Shown in pieces: positions 46,201 through 54,668 of a stretch of 64,000 nucleotides of DNA. The stretch is from assembly GCF_900105215.1 (NCBI RefSeq), contig NZ_FOIP01000002.1, positions 1,488,001 through 1,552,000 on the forward strand. Reading direction: 5' to 3'. How positions within the stretch are numbered: the first letter of the stretch is position 1; each line of letters starts with the position of its first letter. Under the pieces are notes generated by a model. That model searched no databases. It worked only from the letters and a program-made list of their open reading frames with translations, and had not been told where the DNA came from. The position numbers and the translations under genes were made by a program. The DNA is from Lacrimispora sphenoides. Its GTDB lineage: Bacteria > Bacillota > Clostridia > Lachnospirales > Lachnospiraceae.

Positions 46201-49039
46201 ACTTGTCTGTCCGGTGAATGGCCCGGTCCATGAGAGGCAGATTTTTATGTATCGGAGCAATGGATGAGGTAATAGAATCATCTCCCTGAATTTCCAGGGC
46301 CTTTTCTTTTATCGATATATACTCTGCTCCGCTTAAGATTTTTATAAATCCGGGATCAATCTCCATCCAGGCTTTTAATGAACTTTTTAATTCTTCCTGT
46401 ACTTCAGGAGAAACGGAATCCATAAGCTGGATCATTAGAATCATTGCTTCTCTTCCTGAATCCCGGTTACTGCCGGCAGGTCTTGATACAGAACGTCCTT
46501 TCAGAGAATCCAGCATCAGACCATCATACATTCCATTCAAAAACCCTTCTTTCAAATAGAACTCCAAGTTTTCCTGCACTTCTCTGGGATATTCCCAAGG
46601 TGTTCCGGCAAATAGAGGCGGCATTCCTGCCCCGCCTTTCAGGAACTCAATTCCGTAGGACCCTAAATATGGCACATGGGAATGGTCAAGATAAGAACCA
46701 TCTGCATAGAAACCGCTGGTGTAGCCCTGATCCGCAATTTTGGTACTGTCTTTTAAGCTCTGGATTATAAATGTCTCCGAAGAAGCTTTTTGAGCCATGT
46801 AAACAAGTTCATTATCTTCTCTGATAATTCCCAGTCCCAAGGCGGTCCTGGAACAGTCAATGATATTGGCTCCCTGTGCCGTCCGGTATCCCTGAGCATG
46901 GGTGCTTCCGGTTCCAATGATGCCTTCATGATATGGATCCGGCTGAAAGAAATAAAGTCCCTCGGTATAAAGGCTGATTTCTTCCTCTGTCAGCTGGTCA
47001 TATATAAGGACCAGTATTGGAATAAGGTCTTTGGGAACGCCGATTTCCCACGTCCACCAGTTATCTGTCTGGGTCTTTGGTGAGTAACATTGGGAACACA
47101 GATAGTTCATGATCTGTTTTATGTCCTTTATCAGCTCATCATTTTGGTAATAAAGGTTCCCCTTTGCTGCATATGCCTTTGCCATTGCCAGCACCTTTTT
47201 AAAAGCCGGACGAAACTCTACCGCATCATTCTCATAGGGAATCTCCGGGTTACCCTCAGCTCCTTCATCCTTAAGCCAGGGGATTCCGGCACAGGAATCC
47301 TGTCCTTTATAAGCATACGCTTCCCATGCAGTTTTTGCCTGGGCCTGAATGTCGTCAAGGATCACTCTGCCTCCATCAAGTTCAGTTAAATCATTTCCGA
47401 TGAGAGAATCTTTCCACCGTTTGCGGATTGTCTCGTAATCTTCCGGTTCTGTCTGGGGTAGATTTGCCGGATCTTCATATAGGACTGTTACATTCCACTT
47501 TTTTTGTTTTCCGTTTTCATCAGTTGCCAGTACAGTGACATTTCCTTTTTCGTTTGCTGTCAGCAATGCGTCTTCACCGGAAAGCTTTTTAACAGAAGCG
47601 ATGTGACTTCCATCAGCATCTCCGGCTTTTCTTGTTCCATCTGTTTCGCCTTCTAACAACTCTCTCTTAATCTTACTACTTCCTGCATTGCGTACATAAT
47701 TTCCGTCGGGCTTTGGTATTTTAACTTCCCAACGAATGCTGCCGGATAATTCAGCCGGTTTTTCAATCCGTCCGTCTTCTCCTCTTACCAACACAATCTC
47801 ATCTCCTGTTATTGCTTCAGCTGCCTTTCCTTCAATCGTCAGAACCACTGGCTCAGATCCCATTTCGGAAGCATCGAATTTAAGGAAAATATTAGAGCCA
47901 AAAGAGGAATCTGCCAATGCCTTTTGGTTTGAATTTGTTAATATGCCTTTTCCCCGGGTTTCCAGTGTTACCTCCAGATAATCATCGGTTTGATTCTCAG
48001 GCTTTGCTATATTTAGCGTTATATTACCATTAGAAGGATCTTTTTTTATGGTAAGTGACATACTCTCATTCATAGTTAAGGGCACTACCTGATTATCCAG
48101 TCTGATGCTGTCGGAAGACCACTTGTTTACAGATACAAGCCCTTCTGTAATACTGGAAGCAGCCTGTATCTGAGGTGTATTAATTAGTAGCCTTGCATCA
48201 GTTCTGTACAGACTTGCATTTGGATAATCAGCGGTTGTTTTCCCCGCAACCATGGTATACTGGTAGGTCTCTCCAGGAGCAATAAAAAACTCGGCTAACT
48301 GAGGCTTATCAGACCCTTTCGTGTTTAGCCGATAATATACGTTAGATTTAGTCAGGGTGGATCCTGTCTCCCCGTCTCCAAATACATAAGACCATTGCAG
48401 GTCCGTTTTGTTATCCAAGTCAGACGCGTTTAGCCAGTTTCTCTGATGGCTCCCTTTCGTCGGTGTATTAATGAGGGAACTCCACTCATTTGTACTTGCT
48501 GACAGTACATTCCGGTATCCGTTGTTGGGATTTGTCAATGCCAGCTTTGTATCTTTTAAAACCGGAATATTATCTACAACGGTTATGAGCTGCCCGCTGC
48601 TTCCTGTTTGAGCCTTGAGGCCTGCTCCGGCACAAAGGATTTCGTCACCGAATAAAAACCATGATTTAACGCCATGAACCTCATTACCCAGCTTTACTCC
48701 TTGTACACCGTAAGTTTCCGAAAGTGACTTCATTGACAGTTCTGTTGTAATTTCACCCCCTCGAAATTGGTTTCCCCCTTCCCAGAACATGGTTGTTCCT
48801 GGTATCAGTTCTTCATTCATGGTATTCCATGCCAAAGTCGTATCACTGTATTTAGATAGTGACAGACTTCCCCCTCCCACTGTAGGATTAATGGACGCAG
48901 CATAATGCCGTGTGTTTAATAATTCTGATCCGGATATTACTGGTAATGTCTGTCCGGCAGCTGGAACTGTCATGACCATCTGCATTGCCAGACACATGCT
49001 TGTCACCCGCTTCCACTGGTTCCTAATCTTTTGCTTCAC
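43298..49039 (-). CDS. secreted PL8 polysaccharide lyase with duplicated beta-region and wall-binding repeats
   Basis: Family PL8 lyases cut hyaluronan, chondroitin or xanthan by beta-elimination. The chosen start is GTG at 49039, eight bases after AGGAGG, giving a signal peptide (cut near residue 30) and 1913 residues. Residues about 20-430 resemble the PL8 beta-region. The toroid begins near 534 (YETIRKRWKDSL); the active site has GANIIDCSRTALG (Asn), DGSYLDHSHVPYLGSYG (His, Tyr, near 785) and GRSVSRPAG (Arg). A second beta-region follows from about 960 to 1350. The last 130 residues are five wall-binding repeats (VNGKWYYFNDKSNMATGW type). The polymer is not certain. Monocistronic. Confidence 0.88.
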   Translation of the reverse strand: MKQKIRNQWKRVTSMCLAMQMVMTVPAAGQTLPVISGSELLNTRHYAASINPTVGGGSLSLSKYSDTTLAWNTMNEELIPGTTMFWEGGNQFRGGEITTELSMKSLSETYGVQGVKLGNEVHGVKSWFLFGDEILCAGAGLKAQTGSSGQLITVVDNIPVLKDTKLALTNPNNGYRNVLSASTNEWSSLINTPTKGSHQRNWLNASDLDNKTDLQWSYVFGDGETGSTLTKSNVYYRLNTKGSDKPQLAEFFIAPGETYQYTMVAGKTTADYPNASLYRTDARLLINTPQIQAASSITEGLVSVNKWSSDSIRLDNQVVPLTMNESMSLTIKKDPSNGNITLNIAKPENQTDDYLEVTLETRGKGILTNSNQKALADSSFGSNIFLKFDASEMGSEPVVLTIEGKAAEAITGDEIVLVRGEDGRIEKPAELSGSIRWEVKIPKPDGNYVRNAGSSKIKRELLEGETDGTRKAGDADGSHIASVKKLSGEDALLTANEKGNVTVLATDENGKQKKWNVTVLYEDPANLPQTEPEDYETIRKRWKDSLIGNDLTELDGGRVILDDIQAQAKTAWEAYAYKGQDSCAGIPWLKDEGAEGNPEIPYENDAVEFRPAFKKVLAMAKAYAAKGNLYYQNDELIKDIKQIMNYLCSQCYSPKTQTDNWWTWEIGVPKDLIPILVLIYDQLTEEEISLYTEGLYFFQPDPYHEGIIGTGSTHAQGYRTAQGANIIDCSRTALGLGIIREDNELVYMAQKASSETFIIQSLKDSTKIADQGYTSGFYADGSYLDHSHVPYLGSYGIEFLKGGAGMPPLFAGTPWEYPREVQENLEFYLKEGFLNGMYDGLMLDSLKGRSVSRPAGSNRDSGREAMILMIQLMDSVSPEVQEELKSSLKAWMEIDPGFIKILSGAEYISIKEKALEIQGDDSITSSIAPIHKNLPLMDRAIHRTDKFLMALSMYSERIQNTEIMNHENRYGWHQGSGMTYLYNQDTMQYTENFWNTVNPLRLAGTTLVSKNIGNGQPDSSGFAQGGDFRSRESWVGGSSIENDGINGMSLTGEVRVKEGEGSPAVMYSPNLSTKKSWFMLGEQIVCLGAGISNSGEVYPVESIIENRRLRQDGDNALIINGEPKDLMTESASLEDIVDGKVDVSGTTLSDVSWAHLEGNTDGSDIGYYFPAGSQTISVRKARNAGNWSMVGTSNGKAEENYLEMWFDHGKNPEDATYEYVLLPGMTAEETEQYSREPQITVLANTSQMQAVYDRSENILGANVWTDAASKIGDFSIKGASSFMAKEDENGILTVSASDPTMKNTGTIVIEINKPVTEILSSDENVKAELTEYGAKLTIQAKGTNGSNSYATMQLAASLYPQAVTLAPGQSMTFAVNDYTNDAGNITWKVTGDKSLESGTGIDEGGFLDIDDFEESSRLNVTAELENGIKLQAFVSLGGKVGPELPKNIQKVQSLIEDAVKEAISNDDYSDYKVQKAIRSAVNALTAVSNEELATYLMDQLIALEELYKAAMAANDCMIDSRVDSTETEITGIQIAGAALSIPIKITGNSATPSSAVRATASNASKASPSTAFWIFEDEEDDQEIRTAIMSVTDGNVSETEEEFRKSFGLQLQLEDKYGNRKPISLNAPVKVWMDIPDQGKDSSSITATFKGSGGETRQLPIYWNHKTDKISFVLTDNGTVTLIINSTTGEEEHFQVSIDDSLEGGSITANLSEGKKGTKVIVKTVPDIGYRLKRLSVNGKTVSPDKNGKYEFPLLQDTYITGEFRKTNLDGEGSQDRDRNSESNIGSVWKKVNGKWYYFNDKSNMATGWLLVDGKWYWLSSDGAMQTGWVFDQMDGSWYYLDSSGVMAEGWNCIDGKWYYLTTQAEGSSGWALNQEKWEYKKPEGYSRPRGSLYMNGETPDGWLVDNNGVWNQ

Positions 49040-49371
49040 ACAAAATTCCTCCTTTTTTATTAAAATAATTATATTAGTGATCTTGAACCTATTGGTAAGT
49101 TGTCCCACCTTTACCATAAAAACAGTCAGAGATATAATATAAAAATTTATTTAATTATATGGAATTTTTTTACTATAATAAATGAACTATTTTAAAAATA
49201 ATTGTAATATTTTAATGTTTTTAATAATTATAAATTTAATTTTATAATATTTTTGTAAAAGATGTATTATTTGCGGAAAAGGTAACTGTATAAAAATCTA
49301 ATTTATTATTTGAATACATTATAAAAATGAAATATAATCTTGAGTTTTATGGAATTGGTTTATTCATACGG
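49040..49371. other. AT-rich intergenic stretch between PL8 and the aminomutase gene
   Basis: Very AT-rich. It must hold the PL8 promoter on the minus strand (TATATT-like boxes around 49130-49145), but no convincing -35/-10 pair was found. No gene or long repeat is seen. Confidence 0.5.
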
Positions 49372-49414
49372 TTGACGAAGCAACAACTTTACTGGTATAA
49401 TTGAGTTGTTGCTT
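49372..49414 (+). promoter_or_regulatory. promoter with overlapping operator upstream of the aminomutase gene
   Basis: TTGACG (49372-49377) and TATAAT (49396-49401) are 18 bp apart. AAGCAACAACT (49378-49388) and AGTTGTTGCTT (49404-49414) are a perfect 11-bp inverted repeat that brackets the -10 box. That placement is typical of a repressor site. Confidence 0.75.
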
Positions 49415-49684
49415 TACCTAATCTGACATTATAATCCATCATCATATCTTAAATTTATGAATACCAATAACGTTTCATTTTCCAACAAGCAAAAGCCTTT
49501 TTAAGCTGCCTGGCGGAAAAACCACATGTAGTATCCAATCATCCCGCAGAAATACAATTAAGTAAAATTTAAACATGCCGCTGATTGTTTCGTAAAAGGA
49601 AAGAAGCTTTCGTTTTTCGATGCAAAAATCTCCATAGGAAGTTAGTTTTTTACGGAGTGAATAATATATGTAAGGAGAAATTAT
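49415..49684 (+). other. long untranslated leader of the aminomutase gene
   Basis: About 270 nt lie between the predicted transcription start and the ATG. There is a weak hairpin followed by a T run near 49600-49617 (GAAAG/CTTTC then TTTTT). No known riboswitch consensus was recognised, and no convincing small gene. Confidence 0.4.
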
Positions 49685-50947
49685 ATGGGAATAAGCAAAA
49701 AACAACAGGTATCAATTGAAAGAGCAGAAGAATTAAAGGGGCGGATCGAAGATTTTTTAGAGGCACGCAAGAGAATTCCAAAAGGGATGGATTTAGAGAA
49801 AGAATTTATTAAGAGGAAAACCAGAATATTAGAGGTACTGGATGCCACAGAAGAAAATTGGAATGATTACCAATGGCAGTTAACTCATAGAATAACGGAT
49901 GTTGAAACTTTAAGTAAAATCATTTTCTTAAGCGAAACAGAAAAAATGCGCATTAAAAAGGTTGAGAAAAAATTCAGATGGGCGGTTTCTCCCTATTATT
50001 TAAGCCTGGCAGATCCAGATGATAGATATGATCCTATACGGTTATTATCAATTCCAACCTATAAAGAATTGGAGGATACCTGCATGGATCTTGATCCCAT
50101 GGGGGAAGAATTTACAAATCCGGCAGGCTGCATTACAAGACGATATCCAGACCGGTTAATTATTAATGTGACCAATGAATGTGCCATGTACTGCAGGCAC
50201 TGTCAGAGAAGAAGGAATATCGGGGAGGAAGATGCTCATCGATCCCGCAGCATGATCCTGGAGTCCATTGATTATATAAGGGAAAATGAAGAAATCAGGG
50301 ATGTATTAATCACCGGCGGAGATGCCCTGTGTCTTTCTGATGAGTACCTTGAGTGGATAATAAAGCAGCTGAAAGAGATCCCTCATGTTGATTACATCCG
50401 CCTGGGAACCAGAAGCCTGGTAACCATGCCTCAAAGGATCACAGATCAATTATGTTCCATGCTGAAAAAATATCATCCGATCTATATAAACACGCATTTC
50501 AATCATCCCATAGAAATTACGAAAGAATCAAAAGCGGCTTGTGAAAAACTGGCTGATTCCGGGATCGTTCTGGGAAACCAGGCCGTATTGCTGAATGGAA
50601 TCAATAATGATAAGTACATCATGCGGTTGCTCAACCATGAGCTGCTCAAATGCAGGGTAAGGCCTTATTACATCTTTCATGCAAAACATGTTCAGGGAAC
50701 CGCTCATTTTAATACCTCCATTGAAGACGGTATAGAGATCATGGAATACTTACGAGGCTACACTTCGGGTATGGCGATCCCCACATTTATAGTAAATGCT
50801 CCCAAGGGATTGGGAAAAACGCCTATCTTTCCCAATTACATTGTATCCCGGGGACCAGGCTATGTTCAATTAAGAACCTGGGAAGGAAATATCGTTAAAT
50901 ACGAAGACCATGAAACAAAGGATATCCGGAATTATCTTGAATCCTGA
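49685..50947 (+). CDS. eam: glutamate 2,3-aminomutase (radical SAM, PLP-dependent)
   Basis: Radical SAM enzyme of the lysine 2,3-aminomutase family; it moves an amino group from C2 to C3. The iron-sulfur motif is CAMYCRHC; the PLP lysine is in NAPKGLGKTP. Lysine 2,3-aminomutases bind the substrate side chain with two Asp residues; here those positions read Asn (in LLNGINNDK) and Lys (in IFHAKHVQG), the exchange reported for glutamate 2,3-aminomutase. The product, beta-glutamate, is a compatible solute. Start has AAGGAG. Expressed alone from an operator-bearing promoter, with a strong terminator behind. Confidence 0.85.
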   Translation: MGISKKQQVSIERAEELKGRIEDFLEARKRIPKGMDLEKEFIKRKTRILEVLDATEENWNDYQWQLTHRITDVETLSKIIFLSETEKMRIKKVEKKFRWAVSPYYLSLADPDDRYDPIRLLSIPTYKELEDTCMDLDPMGEEFTNPAGCITRRYPDRLIINVTNECAMYCRHCQRRRNIGEEDAHRSRSMILESIDYIRENEEIRDVLITGGDALCLSDEYLEWIIKQLKEIPHVDYIRLGTRSLVTMPQRITDQLCSMLKKYHPIYINTHFNHPIEITKESKAACEKLADSGIVLGNQAVLLNGINNDKYIMRLLNHELLKCRVRPYYIFHAKHVQGTAHFNTSIEDGIEIMEYLRGYTSGMAIPTFIVNAPKGLGKTPIFPNYIVSRGPGYVQLRTWEGNIVKYEDHETKDIRNYLES

Positions 50948-51033
50948 GTGAACTGATATATGTCAGGCAAGATTTCAAAGCCTGATGAATTTCCTGCCAT
51001 ACTGTTAATAATCCTATGCGGAATGATTATAGG

Positions 51034-51107
51034 AAAAGCATAGATTGAATACCGGACAAGATGACGTGTTTGTTAGTTTCTTGTTCGGCATTCAATCTAT
51101 GCTTTTT
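51034..51107 (+). terminator. long hairpin terminator between the aminomutase and ArsR genes
   Basis: AAAAGCATAGATTGAAT (51034-51050) pairs with ATTCAATCTATGCTTTT (51090-51106), and the inner ACCGGACAAG/CTTGTTCGG helix extends it. TTTTTCGTTTT follows on the plus strand; an A run on the other side suggests it also works for the converging ArsR gene. Confidence 0.85.
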
Positions 51108-51130
51108 CGTTTTAAAATTAGGTGATATAT

Positions 51131-51433
51131 TTAACAACAATTATTTGGCTCATTGGGGATTACCAATGTTATATCATTTATAAGCTTTTTCACATGTTCT
51201 ATCCCGGACTCACTGATTGAATAATGCATCCATTTCCCATCTTTACGCCCTACTACTATCCCGGACTCACAAAGAATTTTCATATGGTGGGACAAGGTTG
51301 ACTGGGTAATATCCAGTTTTTCCAGCAATTCGCAGGCGCACTTTTCTCCGTCTTGTAATAACTCTAATATTGCAAGTCTTTGTTCATCACAGAACGCTTT
51401 GAAGATTTTAGCAGTTTTCTTGTGTTTATCCAT
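51131..51433 (-). CDS. ArsR-family transcriptional regulator
   Basis: Small winged-helix repressor (100 residues). The recognition region reads CACELLEKLDITQSTLSHHMKILCESGIVVGRKDGKWMHYSI, with CAC in the helix position often used for metal sensing, and the protein ends in NCC. Start: ATG at 51433 after GGAG. It lies 83 bp past an MFS exporter gene; both promoters carry a related ATATC...ATGTCA element, so it probably represses itself and the exporter. Inducer unknown (metal, arsenite or drug). Confidence 0.88.
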   Translation of the reverse strand: MDKHKKTAKIFKAFCDEQRLAILELLQDGEKCACELLEKLDITQSTLSHHMKILCESGIVVGRKDGKWMHYSISESGIEHVKKLINDITLVIPNEPNNCC

Positions 51434-51456
51434 AATCACTCCACACATTCATATAT

Positions 51457-51498
51457 ATCAATTTGATGTCATTATATACTCCTATTTAAATTTGTCAA
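51457..51498 (-). promoter_or_regulatory. ArsR promoter with operator at the transcription start
   Basis: On the minus strand TTGACA (51498-51493) and TATAAT (51476-51471) are 16 bp apart. ATCAA-T-TTGAT (51457-51467) lies at the expected start of transcription. Confidence 0.7.
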
Positions 51499-51531
51499 TA
51501 TTTTTATATGATTCTAATCTAACAGCTGTAT

Positions 51532-52776
51532 TTAATCTTCTATCTTATTATCATTTAGTTTTGCATCACAATTTCTTATGGAAGGTATGGCCAGACATAA
51601 AAATGAGGCAAATAAAACCAGTGCTCCTGCAATCAGAAACCACTTCTCCACCCCATATTTCTCTGCAAAAACTCCGGAAACAGAAAGTCCTATTGGGCCG
51701 CTTATTAAGCGGATACTGCTAGATAATGATATTATCCGCCCTAAATACTTCGCTTCAAAGTTGCTTTGCAGCAATGGTGTATACATTCCCCAATAAAATG
51801 GGCCGGATATTCCCATTAACCAGGAGCATATTGCAAATATTAAAAAACCGTCACGCGGCAAGAACCCAGAGACAAACAGGCTAAAACTCATTAACAGAAA
51901 AGAACCGATTATGGTATAAATTCTATTTTTAGTTCCTCCCCATCTGCCCAATATCAAAGAGCCAATCAGCAGCCCAATGGAAAATACAATTTCAGTAACA
52001 CTTGCATTTGTGCTGGTACCATGAAAATATGACATACTCATCAGCGGAAATAATGCACTGGTCGGCATCATTGCTAAAGTGTAAAGAGTGCCTATTAAAA
52101 CCAGGCCCAGCATTCCTTTTTTGGTACGAAGTATTTTAAAACCTTCCTTTGCCTCTTCTATAATATGTATCTTCCCTTTGCTTTCATTATGATTTAATTC
52201 CGGGATTACTGATATCACAAGCATGAATACTGCAATTATTGCTCCAATAACATCAAGGAAGATGATACTGCTTAAGCTCCATGACTGATAGAGAACTGCC
52301 GCTAACGCAGGGCTAAATAATTGAGAAACAGATTCTAATGCCTGTGAGTATCCGGAACAACGTGTCAGTTGATCTTCCGGTACAATCTGAGGCGTCACTG
52401 CCTGAAGGCAAGGCGTATGAAAAGCAGATCCTATGGAACGAATCAGCAAAACCAATAAAATCAGTTCTGTGGATAAAACGCCCATCTTCCCCGCAATAAC
52501 CATGATAAAACTGGCCGCAGCAATGAATAAATCTGAGACTGCCATAATCATCTTTCTATTATAACGGTCAATGAACACACCTATGAAAGGGCCTAAGATT
52601 CCTTGCGGCAGGAATCCCATCATCATTGCGGCAGATAAAACCAAAGCGGAACCGGTTTTATCTGTCAAATGCCATACAATCGCAAACTGAAGGACAGAAC
52701 TTGAAAATTGAGAAAATGCCTGGCCTGCCCATATAGTATAAAAATTTCGTTTCCAATTTGTTATAGATACATTCAT
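51532..52776 (-). CDS. MFS exporter, Mef/macrolide-efflux-like
   Basis: Twelve-segment major facilitator (414 residues) of the Mef-type group; motif A-like region is GVFIDRYNRKMIMAVSD, and the N-terminus NWKRNFYTIWAGQAFSQFSSSVLQFAIVWHL is typical. It pumps out a hydrophobic compound, perhaps an antibiotic; the substrate is not readable. A consensus promoter precedes it. It is linked to the ArsR gene behind it. Confidence 0.85.
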   Translation of the reverse strand: MNVSITNWKRNFYTIWAGQAFSQFSSSVLQFAIVWHLTDKTGSALVLSAAMMMGFLPQGILGPFIGVFIDRYNRKMIMAVSDLFIAAASFIMVIAGKMGVLSTELILLVLLIRSIGSAFHTPCLQAVTPQIVPEDQLTRCSGYSQALESVSQLFSPALAAVLYQSWSLSSIIFLDVIGAIIAVFMLVISVIPELNHNESKGKIHIIEEAKEGFKILRTKKGMLGLVLIGTLYTLAMMPTSALFPLMSMSYFHGTSTNASVTEIVFSIGLLIGSLILGRWGGTKNRIYTIIGSFLLMSFSLFVSGFLPRDGFLIFAICSWLMGISGPFYWGMYTPLLQSNFEAKYLGRIISLSSSIRLISGPIGLSVSGVFAEKYGVEKWFLIAGALVLFASFLCLAIPSIRNCDAKLNDNKIED

Positions 52777-52808
52777 AATATTCCCCCAAATTTAGTAGCT
52801 AAGAAAAC

Positions 52809-52843
52809 ATTATAAGTTTCATATCGATAAATGTCAATATATA
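52809..52843 (-). promoter_or_regulatory. consensus promoter of the MFS gene with ArsR-like site
   Basis: On the minus strand TTGACA (52837-52832) and TATAAT (52814-52809) are 17 bp apart. ATATTGA-N6-TCGATAT (minus strand, 52840-52821) is an imperfect inverted repeat over the -35 box and resembles ArsR/SmtB-type operators. Confidence 0.7.
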
Positions 52844-53033
52844 AAACTGTTATATGTTATAAATAAGATTTTAACACCATGGTGCTGTTAAGAAGTCATT
52901 ATAGATTTTAAAATTTGTGTCCAGGTATTTTCAAAGTTTTATTCTTATACTATAATTGGAACACAGGCCTAAATTCGACATAAATAGCACATAATTTATA
53001 AATACATGTTTTTAGGTTAGAAAGGTAAACAGA

Positions 53034-54056
53034 ATGGAAAAGTTTGATGGAATTATCAATAATACACTTGTAAAAAAGATCTTAAGTATCGTATTGCTGG
53101 TTTTGTTTATGTATTTCTTTCGAGGCATGTTGAATCAGCTTTTACTTATTTTTATAGTTACATTTATTTTGGGTCAGCTTCAAAAATTTATTTATGATAA
53201 AGTAAATTCCCGTATGAAAATCAGCCGTAAACTGATTACTATTTTTATGTACATTATAATTGTGTTGTTTTTCACGATATCCGGTATTGTCTATATTCCA
53301 AAGGTTACCCAGCAGCTATTTGATATCATCGGTTTGATTTCAACCTTTGATTTGAGCCAGGTTCAGTCAAAATTCGACATTAATCTGATGAATATCATTC
53401 CAGAGGATCAGATCGACGCTTATATCCGGTTAGCGGAAAACCATCTTTTGGGGTTTGTTGCTACTGCAGGTACTTTTAGTATCAATTTGTTAATGTCATT
53501 CTTGATAAGCTTTCTTTTCTTACTGGAGAAGGACGAAATCGTTACGTTTTTTGGACACATGGAACAGAGCAAAGTTTCCTTTCTGTATGAATACTTTAAG
53601 TTCTATGGGAAAAAGTTTTTAAATTCTTTCGGTAAAGTAATAGAATTGCAGATTGTTATTGCATGCATTAACTCTTTTCTGTCTGTGCTGGCCCTGACAA
53701 TTATGGGATTTCCGCAGACATTGGGGCTTGGAGCCATGATTTTTATACTGGGACTGATTCCTGTTGCCGGGGTGATCATATCCATGATTCCCCTTACAAT
53801 TATCGCATTTAACATTGGAGGCGCCATAAAAATCGTTGAAGTTATTGTGATGATTGCTGTTCTTCATTCTTTGGAAACCTATGTGTTGAACCCTAAATTA
53901 ATGTCTGCAAAAACAAAGATTCCCGTATTTTTGGTATTTATTATTCTAATGGTGAGCGAACATTATATTGGAGTCTGGGGTCTGCTTTTTGGCATTCCGC
54001 TGTTCATGTTTTTCCTGGATATTTTAGATATTAAAGTAGGGATAAATAATCGCTAG
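53034..54056 (+). CDS. AI-2E family (UPF0118) membrane permease
   Basis: Membrane protein of 340 residues with about eight predicted segments, typical of the AI-2E exporter family. The family's glycine-rich C-terminal part appears as GLGAMIFILGLIPVAGVIISMIPL and VLNPKLMSAKTKIP. Members have been linked to autoinducer export or to Na+/H+ exchange, so the substrate is open. It stands alone, with a terminator shared with the converging dcd gene. Confidence 0.88.
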   Translation: MEKFDGIINNTLVKKILSIVLLVLFMYFFRGMLNQLLLIFIVTFILGQLQKFIYDKVNSRMKISRKLITIFMYIIIVLFFTISGIVYIPKVTQQLFDIIGLISTFDLSQVQSKFDINLMNIIPEDQIDAYIRLAENHLLGFVATAGTFSINLLMSFLISFLFLLEKDEIVTFFGHMEQSKVSFLYEYFKFYGKKFLNSFGKVIELQIVIACINSFLSVLALTIMGFPQTLGLGAMIFILGLIPVAGVIISMIPLTIIAFNIGGAIKIVEVIVMIAVLHSLETYVLNPKLMSAKTKIPVFLVFIILMVSEHYIGVWGLLFGIPLFMFFLDILDIKVGINNR

Positions 54057-54067
54057 AAAGTAAAAAA

Positions 54068-54113
54068 GAGATCAAGGCCGCCGATAAGTTCGGCTGGCCT
54101 TGGTCTCCTTTTT
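54068..54113 (+). terminator. terminator between the AI-2E permease and dcd genes
   Basis: GAGATCAAGGCC (54068-54079) pairs with GGCCTTGGTCTC (54096-54107), with an inner GCCGA/TTCGGC helix; CTTTTT follows on the plus strand. The A run on the left would let it serve dcd as well. Confidence 0.88.
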
Positions 54114-54115
54114 CG

Positions 54116-54649
54116 TTACAAATCCATATCCATAAAAACTTTAGAAGCCGTTGCACCCTTTTGACCCTGATATTTTCCGTTGTACGGATTTAAAGCATGA
54201 TCATCTAATTGTGCAAAAACAAGCTGTCCTACACGGCGGCCTGCACATAGCTCGATCGCACATCTGTTTGCGTTAAAAAGTTCTAATGTGATTTCACCTT
54301 TAAATCCCGGATCCACCCAGCCTGCATTTTGAATAAACAGCCCCAGCCTTCCCAAGGAACTGCGGCCTTCCACAAAGGCCGTCAGATTATCTGGCAAAGA
54401 GAAATATTCCATGGTGGTAGCAAGTACAAACTGTCCGGGCAGAAGCAAATACCGATCCGTTTCAATGGTTTTATATCGAATTTCATCATTTAAGGAAATA
54501 ATCCCATTGCTTGAATCCTCTACGACACAAAATGTATTCCCAAGTCTGATGTCTACGCTGGCAGGCTGGATCTGGTGCTTTTCCATTGGTGATATCGTCA
54601 GCGTTTTATCCTCTAGCATCCGAAGAATTGTTTTATCAGATAAAATCAT
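54116..54649 (-). CDS. dcd: dCTP deaminase
   Basis: Makes dUTP from dCTP for thymidylate synthesis (some members also hydrolyse dUTP). The 177-residue length fits. The signature [24 protein letters not shown] holds the active-site Arg, Ser and Glu region, followed by [11 protein letters not shown]-terminus [12 protein letters not shown] is typical. A GGAGAAAGGA site precedes the start. It lies 19 bp after the LCP gene in the same direction. Confidence 0.95.
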   Translation of the reverse strand: MILSDKTILRMLEDKTLTISPMEKHQIQPASVDIRLGNTFCVVEDSSNGIISLNDEIRYKTIETDRYLLLPGQFVLATTMEYFSLPDNLTAFVEGRSSLGRLGLFIQNAGWVDPGFKGEITLELFNANRCAIELCAGRRVGQLVFAQLDDHALNPYNGKYQGQKGATASKVFMDMDL

Positions 54650-54668
54650 AAAATAATTTCCTTTCTCC

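Noticed and set aside
49475..49705. Minus-strand frame of 76 codons upstream of the aminomutase gene
   Set aside because: No ribosome site, no family resemblance, and it runs through the leader and start of a clear gene on the other strand.
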